A stretch of 64,000 bases of DNA, taken from positions 868,001-932,000 of the forward strand of contig NZ_CP031125.1 in the NCBI RefSeq assembly GCF_007833635.1, in the 5' to 3' direction. Position 1 is the stretch's first letter. Every line of letters starts with the position of its first letter. The translations under genes were made by a program, and so were the position numbers. The stretch is from Candidatus Pelagibacter sp. FZCC0015. Its GTDB lineage: Bacteria; Pseudomonadota; Alphaproteobacteria; Pelagibacterales; Pelagibacteraceae. Positions 50,299 to 60,157 of this stretch are shown in pieces. The notes under the pieces are model-generated. The model saw only the letters and a program-made list of their open reading frames with translations, did no database searches and was not told where the DNA came from.

Positions 50299-51583
50299 AT
50301 AATTCGTCTAAATTTTCGTTTTTTGAAAATTTACTAATCATATGATCTGCATTTGTTGTCTTATTATCAATTACTTTTTGTAGATGGTTTAGGAATACAG
50401 TCTCGTTATTACCTTTTTTACTTAAAACATCTCTATTCTCTAAACCTTTTCTTGAAAGGTCTAAAAGTGTAGATGACCAATAAAGAAGATCTTTACCCAT
50501 TAATTGAGTGTTAAATCCCTTTTGTGGCGCCTCTAGATAAGCATTAATTATTTTATCGATCTCCCATGTTGAAATTAGTTCATCAACTTCATCTAAATTT
50601 CCATAAAGCATACCTATATTGAAAGCTGGTCCTGCACATAAACAATCCCAACCACAGGTATCCATCGATCTTAATTCAATGTATTTTTTAACTCTGTTTT
50701 CAGTAAATATTGTACTTAAGTGAGTTGTTAAGTCTGCTTCAGTTGGAAGCCTATTTCCAATTTCTTGAATTTTTCCTTCCATAAAATCCTTAAAAATATA
50801 TTTCCTACCCGAAATATACTGATCTTCATTTTGTATAAATAATATAGGAAAATTAATTACAAAATCTGCATATTTTTCAAAATTCATATTTTCGAAAAAT
50901 AATTTAGGCAATCCACCTCTAGAAGTGCTTTGCCAAACTTTAGATCTATAAGATGAATAGTTACTATTTTTTTTCTCAACAATTGAGGAATTAGCAAATA
51001 AAGCAATTGCAATAGGCACTATAGAATTTGCTACTCTGAACTTTTTAATAAAATCTTCTTCTGAACTATAATCTATATTTAATTGTGTGCCACATGTTCG
51101 ATACATCATATCTAAACTAAGTTCACCACCTAAAGGCATATCCTTAGTCATCAATTCATATCGTTGTTTTGGATTGTTTGGGATTTCACTTAATTTAGAT
51201 ATTGGATCGAACCCTGCACTAACAATTTTAATATCTAATTTTTTTGTAACTTGTTTTAATTCAAACAAATAGTCTTGTGACTCTGCACAAGCTTCGTGCA
51301 TATGATTTAATTTATCTCCTGATAATTCTATCTGATTGCCTGGTTCAAGCGTTATATTTTTACCACCTTTATTAAGTGCAATAATATTTTCTTTTTCAAA
51401 AACTGGATTCCAGCCAAATTCAAGTAAGGCTGTAAACATTTCTTTTATTTTTGAATAATTAATCCTTTTATTGTTTGAATTATTAAATAAAAACTTTTCA
51501 TGCTCGATCCCAATTTTGAATTTTTTGGGATCTTTAATACCTGATTTAAAATAATTTATAATTTTTTCTTTTGAATCAATCAT
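50288..51583 (-). CDS. gshA: Glutamate-cysteine ligase (proteobacterial/plant type)
   Basis: A 431-residue enzyme making gamma-glutamylcysteine, the first step of glutathione synthesis. Motifs are FKIGIEHEKFLF, ITLEPGNQIELSG, YELMTKDMPLGGELSLDMMY, CGTQLNIDYSSEEDF, GRKYIFKDFM, DLTTHLSTIFTENRVKKYIE and RSMDTCGWDCLCAGPAF. The glutathione made here serves glyoxalase I, encoded at 2.1 kb. Confidence 0.93.
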   Translation of the reverse strand: MIDSKEKIINYFKSGIKDPKKFKIGIEHEKFLFNNSNNKRINYSKIKEMFTALLEFGWNPVFEKENIIALNKGGKNITLEPGNQIELSGDKLNHMHEACAESQDYLFELKQVTKKLDIKIVSAGFDPISKLSEIPNNPKQRYELMTKDMPLGGELSLDMMYRTCGTQLNIDYSSEEDFIKKFRVANSIVPIAIALFANSSIVEKKNSNYSSYRSKVWQSTSRGGLPKLFFENMNFEKYADFVINFPILFIQNEDQYISGRKYIFKDFMEGKIQEIGNRLPTEADLTTHLSTIFTENRVKKYIELRSMDTCGWDCLCAGPAFNIGMLYGNLDEVDELISTWEIDKIINAYLEAPQKGFNTQLMGKDLLYWSSTLLDLSRKGLENRDVLSKKGNNETVFLNHLQKVIDNKTTNADHMISKFSKNENLDELYDK

Positions 51584-51612
51584 GCGCTGTAAGTAATGAT
51601 TTATACCTAAAT

Positions 51613-52170
51613 TTAAAGATAATAATAAGGCTCTTTTGCAAATATTTTTTTAACTAATGGCTTAAAATCATCCAAAGTCATACTTTTGTAATCAGGGTCA
51701 AAAGAGCATTGGTCATATTTTTCACAAAAATCTATAGTGTCTTGATAATATTTGTGGTCTTTAAATTTATCTCTTGCATTTCTGTCACCACCTAAGTGAT
51801 GAGCGCTGTAGTAAGTTTGAAAAAGACCATGGTGTAGAACAATCCAATAAGTTCTTTCTGAAACATAAGGTCTTAGTATAGATGCAGCATATTGAGAATG
51901 ATTCATTGGTGCTAAATCATCTCCAATATCATGAAGTAAAGTTGCAACAACCATTTCATCACTTTCTTTATTTTTAAAAGCTCTTGTTGCAGCTTGTAAG
52001 GAGTGTTCTAGTCTAGTGATTTTGTAACCTTCTAAAGTAGTGTTTTGTTTAGATAAATAATTTAAAACTCTATCAGCTGTTTGTCTTTCAAAGTTTTTCT
52101 CAAATTTTTCAAGAAGCTCATAATCTTCCTTAGTTCCATTTTTCATTTCAGTAAAATTTACTGTTTTCAT
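51613..52170 (-). CDS. HD-domain protein resembling PhnZ-type oxygenases
   Basis: A 185-residue HD-domain protein. Possible metal ligands are His56 (RLEHSLQ), His80-Asp81 (LLHDIGDD), His91 (NHSQYAA), His113/114 (VLHHGLF) and an Asp near 158-160 (SFDPDY). A six-ligand set fits dinuclear-iron HD enzymes, including PhnZ/TmpB phosphonate oxygenases, as well as some phosphohydrolases. The substrate is unknown. It lies between gshA and purF on the same strand. Confidence 0.78.
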   Translation of the reverse strand: MKTVNFTEMKNGTKEDYELLEKFEKNFERQTADRVLNYLSKQNTTLEGYKITRLEHSLQAATRAFKNKESDEMVVATLLHDIGDDLAPMNHSQYAASILRPYVSERTYWIVLHHGLFQTYYSAHHLGGDRNARDKFKDHKYYQDTIDFCEKYDQCSFDPDYKSMTLDDFKPLVKKIFAKEPYYYL

Positions 52171-52173
52171 AAT

Positions 52174-53655
52174 TTAATTGTTCGATCCTGTGCTTAGTAA
52201 AGATAACTGAGTTATTTTATTATCTCCTAATTCATCCACTAATTTAACAGGGTATTCACCTGTAAAATAATGATCTGTTAATTGTGGATATGTTTCGTTT
52301 CTTTTTTCATAACCAATAGCTTTATACAATCCTTCAATTGATAAAAATCTCAAAGATTTAGCTCCAATATATTCACATATTTCATCATTTGTTTTATTTG
52401 CTGCTAACAATTCCTTTTTTGTTGGTGTGTCTACGCCATAGAAATCTGGGTATCTTATTTCAGGGCATGCAATTTTAACATGAACTTCTTTCGCACCAGC
52501 ATCATAAAGCATTTTAACAATTTTGTATGACGTTGTTCCTCGAACAAGAGAGTCATCAATTAGAATAATTTTTTTATCTTTAATTGTTGTTTGATTAGCA
52601 TTTAATTTTAATTTAACACCTAAGCTTCTAATTTTTTGGCTTGGTTCGATGAAAGTTCTTCCAACATAATGATTTCTAATTAACCCATGTTCAAAGTTCA
52701 TTTTTAATTCTTGAGCAAAACCCATAGCAGCAGCATTTCCAGAATCTGGAACTGGAACCACTATATCGGCATCAGTATCATTTTCTTTTGCAAGCTCTCT
52801 ACCGATATTTTTTCTATGCTCATATGCTGTTTTTCCTCCAATCAGGCTGTCTGGTCTTGAAAAATAAATATACTCAAAAACACAAGGTCTAACTTTTTTA
52901 GCAGGAAAGGGCTTAATACTTTTCAGTTCATTATTTTCAATTAAAACTATCTCGCCATTTTCAACTTCTCTTACAAATTTTGCACCAATTATATCAAAGG
53001 CACAAGTTTCAGATGCTAAGACATAACTATTGCCAAGCTTACCAATTACTAGTGGTCTAATTCCGTAAGGATCTCTAACGCCAATTAAAGAGTTTTGAGT
53101 TAACATCACTAATGCATAGCCACCTTGAATTTGAAAAATTGCATCAATTACTTTATCAATCGTTTTTGGTCTCTTTGATTTAGCAATTAATTGAACAATC
53201 GTTTCAGTATCTGAGGTAGTGTAAAATATAGCTCCATCCTCAACTAGTTTATTTCTCAAAGCTATTGAATTAGTAAGATTTCCATTATGTGAAACTCCAA
53301 TTCCACCGGCATTGGTGTCAGCAAAAAAAGGCTGAATGTTTCTTAATATATTGTTTCCAGTCGTACTGTATCTGTTATGGCCAATTGCATAATTTCCCTT
53401 AAGATTGTTAAGTACCTTTTCTTTGTTAAAATTATCTCCGACTAAGCCAAATCTTTTTTCAGAATAATATTTTTCCCCATCAAAAGTAACTATTCCACAA
53501 CCTTCTTGACCTCTGTGTTGTAGAGCGTGCAGTCCAAGTGCTGTTAGGGCCGAAGCATCTTTTGCATTGCTAATACCAAAAACTCCACATTCTTCCTTTA
53601 ATCTTGGATTATAGCTCTGTAATTTTTTCTTTAGAATCTTGATATGTTTTTTCAT
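52174..53655 (-). CDS. purF: Amidophosphoribosyltransferase
   Basis: A 493-residue enzyme for the first step of purine synthesis. The catalytic nucleophile is Cys23 in EECGVFGIS, preceded by a 22-residue propeptide normally removed. It also has LGLHALQHRGQEGCGI, HNRYSTTG, VSHNGNLTN, VVPVPDSGNAAAMGFA and ILIDDSLVRGTTSYKI (PRPP site). No other start codon lies between 53655 and the cysteine, so the 47-nt overlap with cvpA appears genuine. Confidence 0.96.
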   Translation of the reverse strand: MKKHIKILKKKLQSYNPRLKEECGVFGISNAKDASALTALGLHALQHRGQEGCGIVTFDGEKYYSEKRFGLVGDNFNKEKVLNNLKGNYAIGHNRYSTTGNNILRNIQPFFADTNAGGIGVSHNGNLTNSIALRNKLVEDGAIFYTTSDTETIVQLIAKSKRPKTIDKVIDAIFQIQGGYALVMLTQNSLIGVRDPYGIRPLVIGKLGNSYVLASETCAFDIIGAKFVREVENGEIVLIENNELKSIKPFPAKKVRPCVFEYIYFSRPDSLIGGKTAYEHRKNIGRELAKENDTDADIVVPVPDSGNAAAMGFAQELKMNFEHGLIRNHYVGRTFIEPSQKIRSLGVKLKLNANQTTIKDKKIILIDDSLVRGTTSYKIVKMLYDAGAKEVHVKIACPEIRYPDFYGVDTPTKKELLAANKTNDEICEYIGAKSLRFLSIEGLYKAIGYEKRNETYPQLTDHYFTGEYPVKLVDELGDNKITQLSLLSTGSNN

Positions 53656-54154
53656 TAGGAAATTCTTTTATCAGATAACTACTACCTTTTTCTAAATATG
53701 GAAAGACGTATGATTTGTCAAAATTTATTGGCCATTTATCATAATTATAAACAATATGAACACCTGAAAAGATACATACAGAAATAATGTAAGCTCTTAT
53801 AAAACCAAAAAAGAATCCAAATGTCGTATCTAAACCACCGATTCCCGTATATCTGACTGCTTTACTAATTCCCTTATTAACCAATAGAACCAAAAAGATA
53901 ACAACAACAAATATTACTATTCCTAAACCAACATCGAGTACATACTCATTATCAATTATGTCTTTTACATAGGGTTTAATTTTTGGAAATAGAATTAATG
54001 TAATTATGTATGCCAGCAACCATTTAGCCATTGAGAGAATGCTTAAAATGAAGCCTTTTTTGTAACAACTTATCAAAGAAAGGATTGTCAAAATTAAATA
54101 AATTAAATCAATTATTGATATTGCTTTATAAAAATCTTTTATGATTTCTAACAT
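53609..54154 (-). CDS. cvpA: CvpA family membrane protein
   Basis: A 181-residue protein with four hydrophobic helices and the family-typical SCYKKGFILSILSMAKWLLA, GLGIVIFVVVIFLVLLVNKG and GGLDTTFGFFFGFIRAYIIS. CvpA is needed for colicin V export in E. coli, and elsewhere helps envelope integrity. It often lies just before purF, as here, and overlaps it by 47 nt. Confidence 0.9.
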   Translation of the reverse strand: MLEIIKDFYKAISIIDLIYLILTILSLISCYKKGFILSILSMAKWLLAYIITLILFPKIKPYVKDIIDNEYVLDVGLGIVIFVVVIFLVLLVNKGISKAVRYTGIGGLDTTFGFFFGFIRAYIISVCIFSGVHIVYNYDKWPINFDKSYVFPYLEKGSSYLIKEFPNEKTYQDSKEKITEL

Positions 54155-56550
54155 TAAGATGATTTGCCAAAAGGTTTAATAATTAAGATTAATGCAGGAA
54201 GTAGAGTTAATACCGATATCATTGCTAATAACATAGCTAGTCCTGTAAACACACCAAAATAAATTGTTGGGATAAACTTTGATAACACCAAAATTGAAAA
54301 TCCAAAAACAATCGTTATTGAAGTGTTTAGTATAGCGACCCCAACAGTTGAATGACACGTTTTTAATGTTTTGTTGTAATCCTTTATTTTATTAAACTCT
54401 TCTTTAAATCTATAAATATAGTGAATACTGTTATCTACTGCGATACCTATTGTTATTGCTGCAATAGTTATAGTCATCATATCTAACGGTATTTCTAATA
54501 ATCCAATTATTCCCAGTATAAAAAAAGCTGCAATAAAATTTGGAACAACACCAATCAATGAAAGTTTTATATTTCTAAATAAGATTATGAACATTGAAAA
54601 TATTCCAATCATAACCAATCCTAATGTTAAAATTTGAGATTTAAATAAGCTTTGTAATAAATTATTAAACAATATTAATACACCTGCTAATTTATAATCC
54701 TTATCTTCTAAACCAAATTTATCTTTTAGATCAAAATTTATTTTGTTTATTAAATCATTTCTTCTTAAATCTTCTTGAGAGTCTATAATTCTTAAACTAA
54801 TTCGAGCCTCATTATCTTTAATTGAAAGATAGGGATCAATAATTTCAGTTTTAATACTCTCAGGAATTTTTGAGTAAAGCACTCCCATTTCTAAAGTACC
54901 TAAAGGCTTATTATTATTTAATTGAGTAGCTACTTCAATAATTGATGAAAAAGAGAGAACTTTACCAATTTCTGGTAAACTATCTAAGTAATTATGAACA
55001 GATGTAATTAGATCAATTTTATCTTTGGTGAACCAGTATTTTTCATCATTAGTATCTTCTTCATCACTCCAATCCTCAAACTCGTCATCTTCTTCAGATT
55101 TTTGCACCTTTTCTTTCTCAGGAAATTTTATAATAACCTCTAAAGGAGTGGTTCCACCTAGCTCCTCATCTATAAGTTTCATACCTTTATAAATTTCGGT
55201 ATTCTTATCAAAGTAATTTATAAAGCTATTTTCAACTTCAAGCTTACTAATTCCAATAATACTAAAAATTACAACTACTCCAGTTACTAAGAAGATAGAG
55301 TTTTTATTATTTATAGAAATTAAACTAAGTAAATTTGTAATCTTAGATTTCTGTTCTTTCTTCACTGTAATATTGTTTGTAGGTGCAAAGTTTAAAAGGG
55401 TAGGAAGCAAAGTAAATGTAATGATAAATGATGTAATTAAACCAAAAGTCATCATCCAGCCAAAATCAATAATAGGTTTTATTTCACTAAAAATTAAAGA
55501 TAAGAATGCAAAAATTGTTGTTAAAACAGTATACAGAATTGGCCAAAACATTTTTGAAGTAGTTAGTGAAATAATTTCAAAATTATTTTTTGATGGAAAA
55601 TCTTTTTTAAGTTGAAGAAACCTAGTGCTCATATGAATATTCATTGCCATTGTTAGAATTAACATCAGTGCAATAAAATTTGATGAAATAACAGTAACTT
55701 TCCATCCTAGCAACCCAAGTAATCCCATCATTATTATCACAGAAAAAAGACAACTGCTTACAGGAACCACAATCCAAAGAAGATTTCTAAAAACAAACCA
55801 TAAAGTAGTAATTATAAATAATAGAACCCCTAAACCAAAAACAATTATATCGCTTTTGATAAAAGTCATCATATCATCAGCAATCATTGGTATTCCTCCA
55901 AGATATATTTTTCCAACATCGCCATAACTTTGAATCACTTGTCTAATTTCTAAAATATTCTGGTGGTTTTGTTTTTTGATTTGATCTTTAATTAGTTCAA
56001 CTTCTTGTTTTGATTTATTTTCTATATCTTCTAATTTTTGAGACTGTTTAATGTTAACAATAATTCCACTAGTTTTTCCATCTTCGCTAATGACAAAATT
56101 TCGAAAAACAGGACTATTTAAAATTTCTTTAAAACCTCGATTTCTATCAACATCTTCATCTTTTAATGTTTTGAAGCTTTCTAGTCTTTCTTGAAGGGGA
56201 GCTTCTGAATTATTTAAAAGCGGAATATCTAATAATGTAATTACACTATGGACCCAATTAAGGCTCTGAATTTTATATTTTAAACTTAATAAATTATTAA
56301 TTGATGAGTCAGTTGCCATTCCCTCATTTGGTGTATAGGTAAGAATTAAAAATTCTTTAGATCCATACCTTTCAGAGACTTCTTTCAAGTATGCTAAATC
56401 TGGGTCACCCTCTATTAATAAGGTTTCTGATGAAGCATCTAGCCTAAAATTTTTTGAATAATATCCAAAACTTAAAATAGCAATAACTAACAATACAAAT
56501 ATTGCTTTAGGATTTTTAAGGATAACGTTTTGATAAAAATGAGCTATCAT
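54154..56550 (-). CDS. RND superfamily (MMPL-like) exporter
   Basis: A 798-residue protein with two RND halves. Each has a large extracytoplasmic loop followed by about five helices. Helix motifs include AMNIHMSTRFLQLKKD and AITIGIAVDNSIHYIYRFKE. The start of the second loop has a strongly acidic stretch (SEEDDEFEDWSDEEDTNDE, near residues 487-505). Such proteins move lipids or hydrophobic compounds; no membrane-fusion partner is adjacent. It overlaps cvpA by 1 nt. Confidence 0.86.
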   Translation of the reverse strand: MIAHFYQNVILKNPKAIFVLLVIAILSFGYYSKNFRLDASSETLLIEGDPDLAYLKEVSERYGSKEFLILTYTPNEGMATDSSINNLLSLKYKIQSLNWVHSVITLLDIPLLNNSEAPLQERLESFKTLKDEDVDRNRGFKEILNSPVFRNFVISEDGKTSGIIVNIKQSQKLEDIENKSKQEVELIKDQIKKQNHQNILEIRQVIQSYGDVGKIYLGGIPMIADDMMTFIKSDIIVFGLGVLLFIITTLWFVFRNLLWIVVPVSSCLFSVIIMMGLLGLLGWKVTVISSNFIALMLILTMAMNIHMSTRFLQLKKDFPSKNNFEIISLTTSKMFWPILYTVLTTIFAFLSLIFSEIKPIIDFGWMMTFGLITSFIITFTLLPTLLNFAPTNNITVKKEQKSKITNLLSLISINNKNSIFLVTGVVVIFSIIGISKLEVENSFINYFDKNTEIYKGMKLIDEELGGTTPLEVIIKFPEKEKVQKSEEDDEFEDWSDEEDTNDEKYWFTKDKIDLITSVHNYLDSLPEIGKVLSFSSIIEVATQLNNNKPLGTLEMGVLYSKIPESIKTEIIDPYLSIKDNEARISLRIIDSQEDLRRNDLINKINFDLKDKFGLEDKDYKLAGVLILFNNLLQSLFKSQILTLGLVMIGIFSMFIILFRNIKLSLIGVVPNFIAAFFILGIIGLLEIPLDMMTITIAAITIGIAVDNSIHYIYRFKEEFNKIKDYNKTLKTCHSTVGVAILNTSITIVFGFSILVLSKFIPTIYFGVFTGLAMLLAMISVLTLLPALILIIKPFGKSS

Positions 56551-56571
56551 TCAAGCTCTTTATATTGGAAT

Positions 56572-57990
56572 TTAACTTAATTGAGTATCCTTAAATTTTG
56601 TAAATCTTTCTTCAAATTCAAGAGTTACATTGCCAATAGGGCCATGTCTTTGTTTTCCAATTATAATTTGTGCTAAATGGGCAACCTCATTCATTTTTGC
56701 TTGCCACTCCGCATGTTCCACTGTGGCTTCTCTTGGCTCTTTCCTTTGCAAATAATATCCTTCTCTATAAACAAACATTACAACATCGGCATCTTGTTCA
56801 ATAGAACCAGATTCTCTTAAATCTGCCAACTGAGGCTTATGATCATCTCTCTGTTCTACTTGTCTAGACAACTGTGAAAGAGCAACCACAGGAACAGAGA
56901 GTTCTTTGGCTATTGCTTTAAGTCCTTGAGTAATTTGCGATATTTCTTGAACTCTCCCATCTTTGTTAAATGAAGTTCCTCTCATTAGCTGAATATAATC
57001 AACCACAATCATATCTAGACCACTTTTTCTTTTAATTCTTCTAGCCCTATTACTCATAGCAGCAATACTTATAGCTGGTGTTTCATCTATCATTAGAGGA
57101 AGGTCAGCTATATCTTTTGAAGTTTCTAAAAATTTATCAAATTGATCATCGGTAATTCTTCCTTGTCTTATGTCGTTTGAGCTAATTCTTGCTTGTTCAG
57201 AAATAATTCTTGTAGACAATTGTTCAGAAGACATTTCAAGTGAAAAAAAAGCTATCGTAGATTCTTTTCCACTATCCTGTAAGTTCTTTGCTGCATTGAA
57301 TGCGATGTTAGTTGCTAATGATGTTTTACCCATTGAAGGACGTCCTGCTATAATAATCAAATCGGACTGATGTAAACCACCGAGTTTATAATCTAAATCA
57401 CGAAGCCCGGTTGGAACTCCTACAATACCACCTTCATTTTTGTAAGCCGCAGAAGCCATATCTATGGTTTGTTTCAATGCTTGATCAAATTTCATTATAT
57501 TTGAACTAGCTGAACCTTTCTCTGCTAAATCAAATAATGATTTTTCAGTTTTCTCGATGATATTTTGTCCATTTGTGTCAAGGTCGTTTACTTTAACATC
57601 ATCAACAGTTTGTTCAGAAATTTTAATTAATTCTCTTCGCACAAACATATCGTAAATAATTTTAGAGTACTCTATAGCTTGCCTAACTGATGTAGAAAAT
57701 TTAGTTACTTTTACTAAGTACTCAGGAACGTTTAAATCATCTTTTTCATCTTCAAAATAATTTTTTAGAGTAATTGGATTTGCTAAAAGCCCTTTGTAAA
57801 TTAAACTTGAGATAGATTCAAAAATTTTTTGATGCATGGGATCATAGAAATTAGCAGCTTCAATGATGGTACTTATTTCATCGAATATTTCGTTACTTAC
57901 AAGAATAGATCCTATTACAGCTTGTTCAGCTTCAATGTTGTTTGGCAATTCTTTAAATTGATCTTTGACTATACTTAAATTGTTTTCCAT
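56572..57990 (-). CDS. dnaB: Replicative DNA helicase
   Basis: A 472-residue hexameric helicase. The N-terminal domain has LPNNIEAEQAVIGSILVSNE and the C-terminal RecA domain has the Walker A IIAGRPSMGKTSLATNIA, FSLEMSSEQL, Walker B in DMIVVDYIQLM, ALSQLSRQVEQRDDHKPQLA and DLRESGSIEQDADVVMFVYR. Length is normal and no intein is present. It lies 68 bp downstream of rplI on the same strand, the common alphaproteobacterial order. Confidence 0.97.
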   Translation of the reverse strand: MENNLSIVKDQFKELPNNIEAEQAVIGSILVSNEIFDEISTIIEAANFYDPMHQKIFESISSLIYKGLLANPITLKNYFEDEKDDLNVPEYLVKVTKFSTSVRQAIEYSKIIYDMFVRRELIKISEQTVDDVKVNDLDTNGQNIIEKTEKSLFDLAEKGSASSNIMKFDQALKQTIDMASAAYKNEGGIVGVPTGLRDLDYKLGGLHQSDLIIIAGRPSMGKTSLATNIAFNAAKNLQDSGKESTIAFFSLEMSSEQLSTRIISEQARISSNDIRQGRITDDQFDKFLETSKDIADLPLMIDETPAISIAAMSNRARRIKRKSGLDMIVVDYIQLMRGTSFNKDGRVQEISQITQGLKAIAKELSVPVVALSQLSRQVEQRDDHKPQLADLRESGSIEQDADVVMFVYREGYYLQRKEPREATVEHAEWQAKMNEVAHLAQIIIGKQRHGPIGNVTLEFEERFTKFKDTQLS

Positions 57991-58058
57991 GAAGATAAAT
58001 TTACATGAAATAGAATTAAATCAAATTGTATATTTCTACTGGGGAAAAGAATGTATAA

Positions 58059-58517
58059 TTATTGAATTGTATCAGCTGAAGAAACATTGATTGTGATTTC
58101 AGCATCAACTTCTGAGTGTAAAGAAATTTTAACTTTAAATTTTCCTAATGCTTTTATTTCTTCAACTGGCTGGATCATTGAAGGTTTTATATCAATTTTA
58201 TTTTGTCCTTGAATAAGTTTTGAAATTTCAGTTGGTTTGACCGAACCATACAATTCATTATTTTCTGTACTTAGTTTTTTGACAGAATACTCTTTACCAT
58301 TAATTTGCTCAGCAATTTGAGATGCTTCTTTTTTCTTTTCGTTATCCTTTTTAGACAGCTCAGCTTTAATTTTTTCAACTTCTTTTATATTTTCTTTTGA
58401 AGCATATAAGGCTTTTTTATTTGCAATCAGAAAGTTTCTAGCAAAACCTCTTTTTACATCTATTACTTCACCAATAGATCCTATTCTTTTCACGTTTTCT
58501 AATAAAATTACTTTCAT
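58059..58517 (-). CDS. rplI: 50S ribosomal protein L9
   Basis: A 152-residue L9 with the N-terminal MKVILLENVKRIGSIGEVID, the conserved GFARNFLIANKKALYA, the long central helix (lysine and glutamate-rich) and the C-terminal domain LYGSVKPTEISKLI. It starts 1 bp after rpsR ends. Confidence 0.97.
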   Translation of the reverse strand: MKVILLENVKRIGSIGEVIDVKRGFARNFLIANKKALYASKENIKEVEKIKAELSKKDNEKKKEASQIAEQINGKEYSVKKLSTENNELYGSVKPTEISKLIQGQNKIDIKPSMIQPVEEIKALGKFKVKISLHSEVDAEITINVSSADTIQ

Positions 58518-58518
58518 T

Positions 58519-58791
58519 CTATATTAGTGCTAAATTTCTAGCTCTTTTGATTGAAAGAGAGAGTTCTCTTTGTTTTTTTTGAGATACATTTGTGATTCTT
58601 GAAGGTAAAATTTTACCATTTTCAGATACATATTTTTTTAATAGTTTAATATTTTTATAGTCTACTTCTGGAGCACCTTTAATTGATAACGGACAAGTTT
58701 TTTTGAATTTATATTTATTTGGTTGAAAAATACTTAATTTTGCAAAGTTACTTTGTTTACTTTTTTTGTTTCCACTTTGTCTTTTTGGCAT
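58519..58791 (-). CDS. rpsR: 30S ribosomal protein S18
   Basis: A 90-residue S18. It has [20 protein letters not shown] (usual DYKDxxxL), [20 protein letters not shown] and [16 protein letters not shown]. The N-terminal extension is basic. It shares its first base with the last base of rpsF. Confidence 0.96.
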   Translation of the reverse strand: MPKRQSGNKKSKQSNFAKLSIFQPNKYKFKKTCPLSIKGAPEVDYKNIKLLKKYVSENGKILPSRITNVSQKKQRELSLSIKRARNLALI

Positions 58792-59144
58792 TAGTTTTTA
58801 ACACTTTCCTTTTTTTCGCTATCTTCTTTTTTTCCAAAATAGTTAGTTTTTAAGTCAAACTTTTTTACTCTAACTGTTAAATATCTAAGTAATTTTTTAT
58901 CAATAGCTTCATTTTTTTCCAATTCATCAATTACATTTCCTCTACCCTTTATTTTAAAGTGTATGTAACTTCCTTTTTTATTCTTTTTGATAAGATAAGA
59001 TAGGTTTAACAATCCCCAATTCTCAGTTTTAACAACCTCTCCATCATTTTTTTCAACAATTTTAGAATATTTCTCTGTCAGTTGCTTTAATTCACTCGGT
59101 GAAGTATCTTGCCTAGCTATAATTGTATGTTCGTATAAATTCAT
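58791..59144 (-). CDS. rpsF: 30S ribosomal protein S6
   Basis: A 117-residue S6 with [39 protein letters not shown] (family W-G-xRxLAYxIxK), [11 protein letters not shown], and [11 protein letters not shown], followed by a charged tail. A TATAAT box on the minus strand (59177-59182) lies about 33 bp upstream, with TTTAAC 17 bp further. Confidence 0.96.
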   Translation of the reverse strand: MNLYEHTIIARQDTSPSELKQLTEKYSKIVEKNDGEVVKTENWGLLNLSYLIKKNKKGSYIHFKIKGRGNVIDELEKNEAIDKKLLRYLTVRVKKFDLKTNYFGKKEDSEKKESVKN

Positions 59145-59230
59145 TTAAGTTCTTTAATAAAAAGTGAGGATATACTATTATAAAAGTTCAATTACAATAG
59201 TTAAAAAGGCAAAATAATTAGTTTTTTTAT
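59145..59230. promoter_or_regulatory. Divergent promoter region of rpsF and fabD
   Basis: The 86-bp gap separates the ribosomal protein operon (minus) from the fatty-acid genes (plus). On the minus strand, TATAAT (59177-59182) with TTTAAC 17 bp upstream is a good sigma70-like promoter for rpsF. A plus-strand promoter for fabD must lie here too, but no single box pair stands out. Confidence 0.5.
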
Positions 59231-60157
59231 ATGTTTTCAGTAATTTTTCCAGGGCAGGGATCTCAAATAGTAGGTATGGGAAAAGAACTCTATGATAATT
59301 TTGATACAGTTAAAAATCTGTTTAAAAAAGCAGATGACACATTAAATTTTCCTATTTCTAAGCTTATTTTAGAGGGTCCAAAAGAAGAGTTAGATTTAAC
59401 AGTAAATACACAACCTGCAATATTTTTAATTAGCTATTCAATATTTAATTTAACAAAAAATGAATTCAACTTAGATTTAAATAAAGCGAAATACTTTGCT
59501 GGACACTCTTTAGGTGAATATTCTGCTTTATCATGTGCAGGATATCTAGATTTTTCAGATACTTTAAAAATATTAAAAATTAGAGGGGATGCTATGCAAA
59601 ATGCTGTGCCTAAAGGACAAGGAGGGATGGTTGCGGTATTAGGCTCAACAGTTGATGTGATTGAAAAAATTTTGATAGAAAATAAAGAAAATTTTAAAGT
59701 ACAAATTGCAAATGACAATTCTGAAGGTCAAATAGTTTTGAGTGGAAAAATAGAGGATTTAGAAAAGTTAATTCAAATTTTAAAGAATAGTTCAATTAAA
59801 AACATCAAACTACCAGTAAGTGCACCCTTCCACTGCGATTTGATGAAAAATGCTACAAAAATTATGACTGAAGAGTTAAATAAACTTAATTTTAAAAATG
59901 GACAAAATAAATTAATCTCAAATGTAACAGCTAATGAAATCAAAGATCCAGTTGAGCTCAAAAATCTTTTGATTAAACAAATAGAGAATAGAGTTAGATG
60001 GAGAGAAAGTGTGATAAATATGATAGAAAATGATGTAAATCATTTTATAGAAATTGGACCTGGGAAAGTTTTGTCAGGTTTGGTAAAAAGAATTAATAGG
60101 AATATAAAAATTGACACAATTAATAGTCAAAGTGAAATTCAAGGTCTAAAAATATGA
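59231..60157 (+). CDS. fabD: Malonyl-CoA:ACP transacylase
   Basis: A 308-residue enzyme loading malonate on ACP for fatty-acid synthesis. Motifs are IFPGQGSQIVGMG, QPAIFLISYS, the nucleophile Ser93 in AGHSLGEYSAL, MQNAVPKGQGGMVAV, and the catalytic His in VSAPFHCDLM, with EIGPGKVLSGLVKR at the end. It overlaps fabG by 4 nt. Confidence 0.97.
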   Translation: MFSVIFPGQGSQIVGMGKELYDNFDTVKNLFKKADDTLNFPISKLILEGPKEELDLTVNTQPAIFLISYSIFNLTKNEFNLDLNKAKYFAGHSLGEYSALSCAGYLDFSDTLKILKIRGDAMQNAVPKGQGGMVAVLGSTVDVIEKILIENKENFKVQIANDNSEGQIVLSGKIEDLEKLIQILKNSSIKNIKLPVSAPFHCDLMKNATKIMTEELNKLNFKNGQNKLISNVTANEIKDPVELKNLLIKQIENRVRWRESVINMIENDVNHFIEIGPGKVLSGLVKRINRNIKIDTINSQSEIQGLKI

